A stretch of 64,000 nucleotides of DNA, taken from contig NC_092201.1 in the NCBI RefSeq assembly GCF_043641665.1, positions 854,001-918,000 on the forward strand, given 5' to 3'. How positions within the stretch are numbered: position 1 is the stretch's first letter; each line of letters opens with the position of its first letter. A program made the position numbers and the translations under genes. This DNA is from Enoplosus armatus (Eukaryota > Chordata > Actinopteri > Centrarchiformes > Enoplosidae). The notes beneath the pieces are model-generated. The model saw only the letters and a list, made by a program, of their open reading frames with translations, had not been told where the DNA came from and searched no databases. This document shows positions 13,545 through 27,000 of the stretch, in pieces.

Positions 13545-13615
13545 TTGAACGTCTGTTAGCACGCTAACACGCTAAACTAGGATGATAATGTTAGCATGCT
13601 GTTAGCATGGCTGCA
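13545..13615. repeat. GTTAGCATGCTAAC-family repeat fragment
   Basis: GTTAGCACGCTAACACGCTA is followed by 'AATGTTAGCATGCTGTTAGC', the same palindromic module as the 4445-4665 copy. The 5' half of that family (GCGCCACCATCAGGTCAGCA) lies separately at 13285-13325, interrupted by the 13440-13535 repeat. Confidence 0.55.
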
Positions 13616-13725
13616 GACTCTTAGTCTTGTTTTGGTTTGTTTAGGTTGTAGTTTTGATCATTTAGAAATCGTTCACACGCCTCCGTGTGTCACTGTTTCA
13701 CCTGCAGCTGCAGTGCTGAGTTTGG

Positions 13726-13737
13726 CCACTAGATGGC
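13726..13737 (+). promoter_or_regulatory. CTCF-like core motif
   Basis: CCACTAGATGGC matches the widely used CTCF core CCASYAGRKGGC at every position. CTCF is a zinc-finger insulator protein. A match this short can arise by chance or be carried by a repeat, so binding is unproven. Confidence 0.3.
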
Positions 13738-13868
13738 ACCATTTTGACTGAATGTAATATTTTCAAACGAACTTTTTCTGACACAAACGGTCCAGTTCTT
13801 AAGAAAGCTTTGTTTCCCGACTCTGCACAAACCCTCTGTGTACCGGGCATCAGACACTTTCATAACAC

Positions 13869-13891
13869 CCTGTGTGTGTGTGTGTGTGTGT
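13869..13891. repeat. (TG)n microsatellite
   Basis: Short uninterrupted TG dinucleotide run of about 11 units. Confidence 0.85.
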
Positions 13892-14703
13892 TATGAAACT
13901 GGCCTGTAGCTGGTCATGGTGATCCTCTGTAAAAGCTGTTAAGGGTTTGTTGATCTTTGTGATTACATGTCGTCTTGGCTCCGGCAGGTCCGAAGATTCG
14001 TGGGAGGTTCTGAGAAACATTAATGCGAGGGAAAGTGTTTGGCTGGTGTGGACGGAGCTTTTAGCACATTCCTCTGCAGCAGAACGTAGACGTGGTCTGG
14101 GTTCAGTCCTGGTTTGTCCCGGACTCGCTCTCCTCCTGGAGAAAACTGGGCACACTTAAAGCCAGTCAATCAAGTGCTTTGAATCTGAGTCAGCAGGTTG
14201 TGGATCCTGCCATGCTGCCGATAGCTGAGCTGGCTGTTACTCCTCTCTGAAGAAAGCCAGTTTTGTGTTTTTGTGTCTTTTTTCTCTGGAAGGAAACCAT
14301 TCGGGAAACTCCTGACCTCCAGCTGGAGCGTTACACACATGATTTAACAGCTCGTGGTCATGATTATTTAGTTTCAGAGTCCAGCCACGTTATTTAGGTT
14401 GACGGCGTGTGACGGCGAAGAAACAAAACTGAAGGCCTCCAGTTTGATGGCGGTGCACAACTTCCATTTTCACTCATGCATTCATTTGAAATATTAGTTA
14501 TTAATTGAAGGTGTTCTTAAAGTTAGAGGGTTTATTCAGTATTCAGGTATTAAAGAGATAAATCAATGGAAAACTGAATGTACTGTAACACACACAGCGG
14601 TTTGAAATAACGTTACAAATACCTTTGAATTTGTACTTTTATCCCAAATGTTTGTAGCTGGATGTGTCCTGTAAACATGTTAACCCTTTTATAATCGCAG
14701 TCT

Positions 14704-14733
14704 TTTGTTGTTTGTTTGTTTGTTTGTTTGTTT
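14704..14733. repeat. (TTTG)n microsatellite
   Basis: Tetranucleotide TTTG run of about six to seven units. Confidence 0.8.
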
Positions 14734-14879
14734 TCAGTACCATGGTTTGCACTGAGACTAAATGGCAGCCATTGTTGTGCTGCTGCAGACTGATCAGGGA
14801 TCAGTGGTTTCGTGTTGTCCTGTCTGATCATGTCTTTGTGCAGAGGGGGGTTCATGTAGCTCTGTTAACTTCCTTCACA

Positions 14880-15240
14880 CAGGAGGGGAGTCCCGACTCC
14901 GGCTCCGAGGGTTGGATCCGACCGCAGTCTGGTCTCGGCCTCGGCCAGGTTTACCGTTCTGTGGCCGGGACCGAAGGCTTGAGGCGGCCGGGAGGCTTTG
15001 TGGATCATCGGCCTTCCAAGAACTCTCCGTGGGCACCGAGTGGCAAAGCCTCAAGCCACAAGATCCACAGGGCATAAAGGCTCTTAGTGTCAGGGCTGCA
15101 GGAAGCAGCTGGCAGGTAGAGATGAGGACGGAGCGGCTTCACCGTGCTGATGGACGTGGAGGAGGTGGAAGGTGGCGTTATTATAAGACCTGCTCTCGAG
15201 GCGCTGTGGTGGCGGCATTGGGGACTGACTCTTGACTTGT
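14880..15240. other. GC-rich patch with overlapping ORFs, unassigned
   Basis: This stretch is clearly richer in GC and CpG than its surroundings and is open in several frames at once, as expected of GC-rich DNA. It has a perfect 10-bp inverted repeat, GGCTTGAGGC at 14976-14985 and GCCTCAAGCC at 15048-15057, around a 62-nt spacer. None of the translations resembles a protein I know. It could be a CpG-rich regulatory element, an unrecognised exon or a structured non-coding RNA. Confidence 0.3.
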
Positions 15241-17727
15241 GTAACCGCTGAGAGATTCATTCAGTCTGAAAACTCTTCCAGGATATCTGGAGCTCCTTAA
15301 AAACCCCGAGAGAGACGTTTCAATAAAAGGGAATCATTCATCATCATTTACCGTGTGTCTGCTTTGTGCTCCTTTTCTGGCATCCTTTGTCATATTGTGA
15401 TTATATTATTGTTTCCAAACTTTCAGCTGTGCAACAGGCCAGCTAAATCCATCCAGTCTGTAGCTTGCAAGCTAACCGCTAACCTTTGCAAATGAAGAAT
15501 ATGCTAGCGCTAGCCAGTCGCAGTATCTTTCTGAGCTTCTTTCTACTATATTTTTTTTCTCATTTTATTCAATAAAGAGTTAGCGAAGAGGGAAAAACTC
15601 TCCAAGCTAACTAGCTAGCTCATTGTAAGTTATTCACTTATTAGCTCAGTCGCTAACGGGACAATTCCAGGACAACGAGTTTTATTAAAAGCTGTATCAG
15701 TATGACGTCCTGACAGAGGAGCTTCAGTTGAAATCACAAAGTATTTAGAAGAAATGCTTCAAAGACACAAACTACAACCAAATACAGACAAACGCTGCAA
15801 GTAGCACCGACGACGACACACGAAGCAAACAACGGGGTTTGTTGTGAGTTCTGTCTCTGGTACCTGTGGCACCAGACTCCCATCAGAAACTGATGAAATC
15901 TACTCTGTTCTTTTCTGTGCCACTCTGTGTGTGAGAGCCATTAGCTGGCCTGTTCTTCACCAAGTCTACAGGATTTCAAACATTTCTGTCAGGCAGAAAG
16001 CACAGCCAGTTATATTTAACGGCCTCTGACTTCTTGGCGATATAGCGTTCACAATGAGCTCCGCTGGGAAGAACTTTAACTTTCTGTGGAGTCAAAAAAC
16101 CCTGAGAATGTTTAAATGTATTTCTAAACAGTCCTTTAATTCGCACAGTAAAAAGTACTGCAGTATGTACTGAGCGTCTTTGTATGGAATTGATTTCTGA
16201 AGCTATAACCTGCTTCCTGTCAGAAGTGCCCTTTAAAGAGCTGCTCACAAATAATGGAAAATGTTGCTGCTAAGCGAGCACTAATAGTTGGATCCGGCTC
16301 ATAAACATGCGGCTGTATATTAGAATTTAATTAACCATCAGAATCACCAGTTTGAGTCCCATTTTTCTGCTGTTTGGTTTGGAGTGAGTTCCACATACCG
16401 CCGGGTGAAGTCAGCTCAGACTTTGACTTTTTCATGTATTTGTAATGATTTTACATGTTTATGACTGTGACTCATCGAAAAGAATGTTTTCCATCACTGA
16501 GTGAGGTCTTTTCTGCAGCCACCCACTGCTCCCACTCCTTCACACACACCCAGTTAACTCCCATCAAACCCAGCAGCACCTCCACCTCCTCTACTGTACC
16601 ACCGGCCTGCTCCCAGCATGCAGCCTGATAACGAGCCAGACAGCATATTATAATGAGCTTCCACTCTCTCACTGAAACCTGCACAAGGTTACTCAGTTAC
16701 ACAAATACAAGAGTTTGTGCACAAGTTTACAGCCATTAGCCATTCTAATAATCGATTAATCACTTGATCTGTAAACCATCAGAATATCAGACTTGTGATG
16801 TCTTCAGACGTCTCGTTTTGTCCGAGCAGCATTTCACAACTCAGAGATTTTGCAGGTATTTGGTCTTTGAAAACTTTGACCTGATGATGGCGCTATAACC
16901 AACGCAGATGGGAACCACTGGACTGACTTATTACTGATTAACTGGGAAAGAATAAATGATTAATAAATCGTGAAAACAGTTCTCAGCTGCAGTCTTTAAA
17001 ACAGTTTGACTGTTTAAATGACGCATTTAATCGGCTGATTTGACAGAATATTTTAACTGAGACATTTACAGAAACTATGATCAAACAGTTTATAAATTAA
17101 TTATTAAGCAGTTTATTAATCTGCAGCTCCGCACGTCTCACTACAAACATCTTTAAATAAAGTCAGTAATCAGAATATGAACACGTTTGAATGGAGTGGA
17201 AAATAAAACTTCATGTCTTAGAGAACGCTGCCACCATGTGGACAGATGCTGCAACAGCTCCAGACATCAAGGTGGAGACATGAGAGCTCTGCTTCAGTTA
17301 AATGATTAGTGATGATTAGTAAATATATGTCATCTGTTAATTAAATGATACCATCCAGTGAGACTGCTCTTCAGAAGAGAAGGTTTTCTGCTTTCAACAA
17401 ACAGGAAAATAACTTTTCTATTGATCTGTTCTGTTTGTGTTCAGCACTCTGGACATTCTCCACTCAATGATTCAATCACCAGATGTTTACTTGTAATCAT
17501 CAATCTCTGATGGGGGTCTCAGGAGACCGCATGCTCAGACACGAGGCTGCTTGATTAAACTTAAATTACCACCAAATGAACCTGTTCAACATTAGTGATT
17601 GTGGTTTTAACTTGTGTCAGAAACTAAATACAGACTCATTCACACAAAGTAAAAACTCTGAACTGACAATACAGACCTTCACTGAGCCCGTTTTAGACTT
17701 TCTCCTGATCCGTTAACAGGTGATCAC

Positions 17728-17770
17728 TGTGTGTGTGTGTGTGTGTGTGTGCGTGTGTGTGTGTGTGTGT
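17728..17770. repeat. (TG)n microsatellite downstream of rpl18a
   Basis: About 21 TG units with one GC interruption, about 45 bp beyond the putative rpl18a poly(A) signal. Confidence 0.9.
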
Positions 17771-17814
17771 AAATAAATCACAATAAATGAGACAGCTCTG
17801 TTCCGACTATTGTT

Positions 17815-17820
17815 TTTATT
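17815..17820 (-). terminator. Poly(A) signal AATAAA of rpl18a
   Basis: On the minus strand AATAAA lies about 28 nt after the stop codon, giving the very short 3' UTR usual for ribosomal protein mRNAs. Confidence 0.75.
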
Positions 17821-17847
17821 TTTTCCCGCACAAAGTGAAAAAGACGT

Positions 17848-21164
<3,317 letters not shown>

Positions 21165-21187
21165 GGTGTCTCTCGCTCACTGCCACA

Positions 21188-21200
21188 GTAAAAGAGGAAG
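21188..21200 (-). promoter_or_regulatory. Putative 5' TOP start site of rpl18a
   Basis: On the minus strand CTTCCTCTTTTAC, a C followed by an unbroken run of pyrimidines, lies 24-36 nt upstream of the ATG. Ribosomal protein mRNAs of vertebrates typically begin with such a terminal oligopyrimidine tract, which places translation under mTORC1/LARP1 control. The start site itself is inferred. Confidence 0.55.
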
Positions 21201-21792
21201 CAGCAGGGCGGAGACTCCTCACGTCAAATGGACGGAGGACCGGGAGGAGGCGGGACTACCGGGACTACCGGGGCCACAACACGGCTTCACCGGTCCTGAA
21301 GATGGGTTCATATTCACAGCTAAAACACTCACTAATGCTAATAATTTGTTATAGAGACAAGAACAGATATGAGCCTTTACAAATACACAAAACCCCCAAA
21401 CTGTACAAAACACAAACACACGTATTTAGAGTAATATTAATTACTGAGGAATAGTAATAATACACTTTTCAAAAAGTGCTTTACATGGTCGAACCGGGAC
21501 ATTTCAGGAGCCACTGAGGCGGAAGTATTTCCCAAAATGTGGGACCAATCCTTTAAAACTCTTTTAAGACTTATTTCTACAAATATGCCTTCAATTAGCT
21601 TCATGGTCTGGATGATATGGAGCCCCTAAAATGGATTTGGGGTTTTTTAAATAATACATAGAAGAGAAAAGTCAGCTTTTGTCCTGTTTGAGCATAAAAT
21701 AAAGGTTTTATAAACGTGAAAAAGTTTCAAACAGAGCTTACTTATATGTCTAGTAGCCGTTTCAACAGAAACAGGCTGAGAAATATCCTGGT

Positions 21793-21813
21793 GGGGGGGG
21801 GGGGGGGGGGGTA

Positions 21814-21853
<40 letters not shown>
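21793..21853. repeat. Poly(G)19 followed by (TG)n between rpl18a and xpot
   Basis: Nineteen G, a short AT spacer, then about 19 TG units. It sits in the divergent interval between the two genes, roughly 600 bp upstream of the rpl18a start site. It may form G-quadruplex or Z-DNA and is prone to length variation. Confidence 0.85.
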
Positions 21854-21855
<2 letters not shown>

Positions 21856-22059
21856 ACTTTCTTACGAATCAGAAGCCAACTTCAGCCTCTTGAATTAAGC
21901 TAACATTAGCTAACAACCAGCAAACATCTGTCGGCGTGAATACAGTCTTTACCGTATATACCACCAATAACACGCACAACTGTTGCTGCAATATAAAAAA
22001 AAAATTGTATTATATTAATTAATAATTAATATTCTTTCACGCCGACGTTGTGGGTGAAC

Positions 22060-22230
22060 CTCTTCCTGTGTCTGTGACCCGGATGCTAACTGAGCGGACA
22101 CGCCGCACCGCTGCTCCCGTCGTGTGGGTCCGACCGACGTGCCACTGATTTGTGGAGACCTCGCTGCGGCTCCGCGATGAGTTGACGGGAGGGAAGAAAA
22201 AAACAGTTGATGAGTTAAGTTTTCATTAAG
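22060..22230 (+). promoter_or_regulatory. CpG-rich promoter and likely 5' UTR exon of xpot
   Basis: A CpG-dense stretch (GCGGACACGCCGCACCGCTG and similar) ends in a good splice donor, AAG|GTGAGC, after 22230. The next acceptor, TTTTTACCAG at 23938, begins the exon that holds the xpot start codon. That fits a non-coding first exon in a CpG promoter. CpG-rich sequence continues to about 22560, so alternative first exons are possible. Confidence 0.45.
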
Positions 22231-24032
22231 GTGAGCTCTCCAGGACGTGCCGTTTGTTTTTACTGGCTTAGCTTTGATAAGAAACAGCTAACGTTAGCAG
22301 AGTTTGTCATCGTGAGATTTTCACAGCGATGATGTGATTGAGGGAGGCGAGCGAGACATCCGCGGGGAGCGTTACCGAGCCGCGATAAACAAGAATATAA
22401 ACACAATAAAACTGCTCGCACTGCCTCCCAAACTGCCGGTGTCCATGTTAATGAACGCCCCCCGGGTGGTGACTGGGGTTTTATTAATTGTTAAACGGCC
22501 AGGGTTGCCACAGCAGTCGAGCTCAGAAGCTAGTCGGCTAACGCTAGCTTGAGTTAGCAGCAGTCAGCTATTTTGTGTTTGAGTGAAGTTGTTAGCTTGT
22601 AGCACCGCGGTGTCAACTTTTTGAGGAGTGGCCCGGCTAGCAGGTCGCATCTTCATCCTCCACACAGGTCATCCATGTCGCCGTTTAACGACTAAAATGT
22701 CCAGTGGAGGGTTTTTATTTGTGGAGCTAACATTAGAAATAGGACACGGTGGCTAAAAGTGTTGACGCTGCGTTGCATCATGTAGGCAGTGATGGTGGCT
22801 GAGCTGTCAGGCTGGTGTTCCTCCTCTGCATCCTCCATGAATACAGTATAAAGTAAACAGCAGCTGTCAGTGTTGATTCGTTGTGTTTGAGGTATTTCTG
22901 GCATCCGTCAACACAAACCGGTGCTGACACATCGGTCCTGTCTGTCAGTCAGCTCACCTGGATGCCACATTGTCATGCAGAGCTAATCCGGCAGGTTACA
23001 GAAGGCCACCGGCCCGCCTGTCCTCTCACTGTCCTCTCACTGTCCCCTCACTGTCCCTTCACTGCCTTATCTCCGTCTTCACTAATTACATCAGCGGTGT
23101 AACGTTAGTTTGAATTGGCGCTAGGTTGTGCCTCTCATGTATTATCATTACATTTGTTTTTCTGAAAGATAAACACCTGGAAATCTTTGAAACTGAACTT
23201 ATCGCTGGTCCACAGGTATCTCCAGGATCCTCCAAAGACTTGGTGTCATCTGGATTAATCAATGATCTGTTAACTGGGTGATTAAAGATGAGCTTTAACC
23301 CGTTTCTCAGGCTCTGACTCTCTTTTGTAACAGAAATGTTGGGAGGTAGTTACCTGGGGGGGGAATGGAGTTGCAACTTGAGAAACAGGTTTAAAATGTG
23401 TTTTGTCATGCAGTGGATGAAATATTTTTCACCCCTCTGAGCAGCACCAGGAGGGTGTTTCAAACACCGCTGAGTCTTTATCTTTTAGAGGAACAGATGC
23501 GTAACACTGTGACTTAAACTGGGGCTATAATTACATCACATTTGAGGTGGTGGAGAAGTTGTTGGTGATAAAACCGGAAACATACTTGATGAACAAATGC
23601 TGACGTTCATGAAGCTGTGACTGAAAGTGAAGAGCTGGACACATCAGATCTGTGTGGAGCGATGAGGAGGCTGTGACCTTCCTCACAACACCATGTTCTC
23701 CACCTGGTTCTCCATCGTCAGAGCTTCGACTGGAGCTCTTTAATGACGTCATCTCGTTGTGACTAACTTGACTAATGATTGTTTATTCTTCAGGAATCAT
23801 ATTTGGCTCGTATGTTCTAACATTCAGTATCATCTCGGTATGATATTTATCTTCATGCCTACATTTGTGTTGTCAGCAGTAGTAAAGACGAATGGTGTCA
23901 GTAAATCTCACCGCAGGTTTCCTCCTTCTTTTTACCAGATGAGAGAGATCTGCCCGACAGCAGCAGAGAGGAGTGAACCTGCCTTGGAGGAAAGCTAACC
24001 CACGAATGGCCTGCCAGTCTGTCGCTGCAGTC

Positions 24033-27000
24033 ATGGACGAGCAGGCCCTGCTGGGGCTCAACCCGAACGCTGATGCCCGCTACAGGCAGAGGGTGAGACC
24101 CTGCAGAGTTTACACTGCGGTCCAGTCAGGGAGGGTTCAGTTTGACTTGTCATGGTGGGCACATCACAGGTGTTGCTGTTAATAACATTAAAGGGCCCAC
24201 ACAGGTGTTTTCAGTGATTCTGTCTGAATAGACTGTTTGTTGGGTTGAAGAGGTGTGTAGCTGTCTGTCTGTCTGTCTGTCTGTCTTCAGGCCATGGCAT
24301 ACTTTGAGCAGCTGAAGGAGTCCCAGGATGCCTGGGAGGTGTGTGCAGAGGCCCTCGCTAAAGGGATTTACAAGTGAGTTTCAGATCCACGACGCAGGTT
24401 TTATATATTTCATATCTGCTTTGATACAGAATGATTTGATCCTCTTCAGATATTTAATGTTATTTTATCTGTTTGTTGTTTCAGTGATGACCATGTGAAG
24501 TTCTTCTGCTTCCAAGTTTTGGAGCATCAGATTAAGTTCAGGTGAGGAGGAGGAGGAGGAGGAGGAGGAGGAGGGTCTGTTTCGTGACCGTCTCTGTAGA
24601 GACGTGGATTAGTTGCATCTGAACGGATTATCTCAACCTGTTTACTGTTTGTTTGTGTTGCAGACACGCTGGTCTGAGTGCAGTTCAGCAGCAGCTCATC
24701 AGGGAGACTCTGATGAAGTGGCTCCAGTGTCAGGTACTGCACCACATGATGTGGTGGAAAGTACAAGTACACGTTCTAAACTGCACCTGAGTATTTCCAT
24801 CTTGTGATATTTTATTCTTCTGCTCCTCTAAATTTTTACAAACATGTGATCAGCTTATTATAAAGTCATAAAGTATATAGAGTAGTTAGAATAAGCTCAT
24901 GTACAAAGCCAATGTGCATTAAAGATACTGAGAACAAGAATAGAGTATATCAGTATTTATGTGAAGGGTTTGAAGTGTAAAGTCAAGCTGAATACTTCTA
25001 TACTTGATAAACGTAACAGAATGACTGACAGCGGTTTATAGTTTCCTCTGCCTGTTGCTGGGACTGAGAACCTCCTGCAGACTGCTCATGGGTTTTTCGT
25101 CCCTCCTCCTTGACTGCAGCTGATGAACGCCCAGCCTGAGAAGCCCTTCATCAGGAACAAGGCGGCTCAGGTGTTCGCCCTCACCTTCATCATGGAGTAT
25201 CTGACCATGTGGCCCAAGTTCTTCTTCGACATCCTGTCCCTGGTGGGTCTGAACCCTCACGGCGTCGACATCTACCTGAGGACGCTCATGGCCATCGACG
25301 CCGAGGTGGTGGACAGAGACATCCTCCACACAACGGAGGTAAGAGGCACTCCTCGTCCTCACAGGCTTCACGTGGATCCTGGAGTTTATCGTTTGAAGCC
25401 AGAAAAGGCTGAATATGAGTTCAATTCAGAGTTGGTTGTACAGAAGGTCTCTTTGGACCCGGCGGGTGGAAATCAGCTGTTCAATGAGAAAAAGTCATCA
25501 ACTAAAATAAATAAGCTTTCTCTTTTCATTTTTCTGGTTGCACTAAACCTTCTTAGTTTTTCTACGTAACACTTTAAGATGTGTTCTTAAGTTAAACACA
25601 TTTAATGAGAATTAAAGGAAGCATCATGAATTTTATCCTTCAGTAAAACAAAGTAAATAAGTCGCTGCTGTGGGAAGTAGGATTTGTTTCTGCATCAAAC
25701 TATTTGATGTGTAAATATTCAAGTAAATCCCTATTTAAGATGAACTTGCACAAAAACGCACATAAGAAAATGGAAATACTTTAATTTTCCGGTTTAATGA
25801 AAGGAAAAACAGCCGCAGTCCTGTTGCTTTGTACTAATGTGACTCCAGTAAAAGTAAAGTGGTCGCTTGAGTAGAAGTACAGAAGTAACTACATGAGCAG
25901 TGAGTAACTGCTGGAACAGTTAATTGATGAACAGAAAATGAATCACCAACTCTTCTGATCATTGATTAATCATTTAAGTAATTTATTACCAGAATAGTCC
26001 AGTATAAAGAGTAAAAAGTATACTGCCTTTAAACTTCTCCAACAAGTAGAATTTACCCCAAAAGCAGCTTAATGTAACTCAGTGAGTCAGAAGTCTTTTA
26101 TTAAGTTTAAATAGAAAGTCATTTACTAGTTATGTTGTTGTGAAGAGTTAAAAAGTCTCAAACTTGAATGACTTTAAAGATGAACACAGATCCATTTCAA
26201 CAAATATGTATTGATTATTGGACACTTTCATTTCCACATGTGTTGAATTGTTTAGACATATTCAGCATGTTTAGCTGACTCAAACCGTAAAAAATGTGAT
26301 GAGATTGTTAAGTTGAGATTTAATCAGCATCAGAGACGGAGAAGCTGAAGAAGAAGAGGCCTGATGTGACGACCAACAGCTAACGAAGATGTTTGTGCAG
26401 TGACAGCTGGTTCAGAAGGAATAGTGAACATGTGATGGAAACTCTGTGAGCCTGAATCAGTGATTTCAAAGACGTTAACGTCAGAATTCTTGTAGAAGCT
26501 GTATGTTGAGCTGACAGACTCTGGTTAACCGTATGGACTCTTTCCTTCAGGAGACGCGGAGAAACACCTTAATCAAAGACAGCATGAGGGAGCAGTGCAT
26601 CCCCAACCTGGTGGAGTCCTGGTTCCAGATCCTGCAGACCTACCAGCACTCCCACCCAGAGCTCACCTGTCAGTGTCTGGAGGTGGTGGGAGCCTTCGTG
26701 TCCTGGATCGAGCTCAACCTCATCGCCAACGACCGGTCAGTTTCTTGTGTCTTTATACAGTGTGGCTGGTGAACCTGAGCGCTGACGCCTCGCAGTCTTT
26801 CAGGGTGTGAAGAGCTTTGATTAAAAGCGGTCTGACTGCAGGAAGTCACCAGAGCTCTCTGTGGTTCTCTCCTGTCTCCAGGTTTGTGAACCTGCTGCTG
26901 AGTCAGATGTCGGTGGAGGAGCTCAGAGAGGAGGCCTGCGACTGCCTGTTTGAAATAGTCAACAAAGGAATGGACCCTGTAGATAAAACCAAGCTGGTGG

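Larger units (their letters stand above)
1..17814. other. Intergenic or intronic region with no recognised gene
   Basis: All six frames show only short, scattered ORFs. None resembles a protein I know and none joins through convincing splice sites into a longer product. The longest is a 138-codon minus-strand ORF at 12487-12903, which I could not identify. The region holds interspersed repeats, microsatellites, palindromic homeodomain-like motifs near 5.9 and 12.2 kb, and a GC-rich patch at 14.9-15.2 kb. It could be intergenic DNA or part of a large intron of a gene outside the window. Non-coding transcripts or enhancers cannot be excluded by eye. Confidence 0.6.

Noticed and set aside
23973..24008. 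Further N-terminal extension of exportin-T from 23973
   Set aside because: The codon there is GTG, not ATG, and vertebrate nuclear genes rarely start at GTG. The sequence is probably 5' UTR.
24241..24290. CTGT array as a possible CRISPR or regulatory repeat
   Set aside because: It is a simple microsatellite in an intron of a vertebrate gene, with no spacers.
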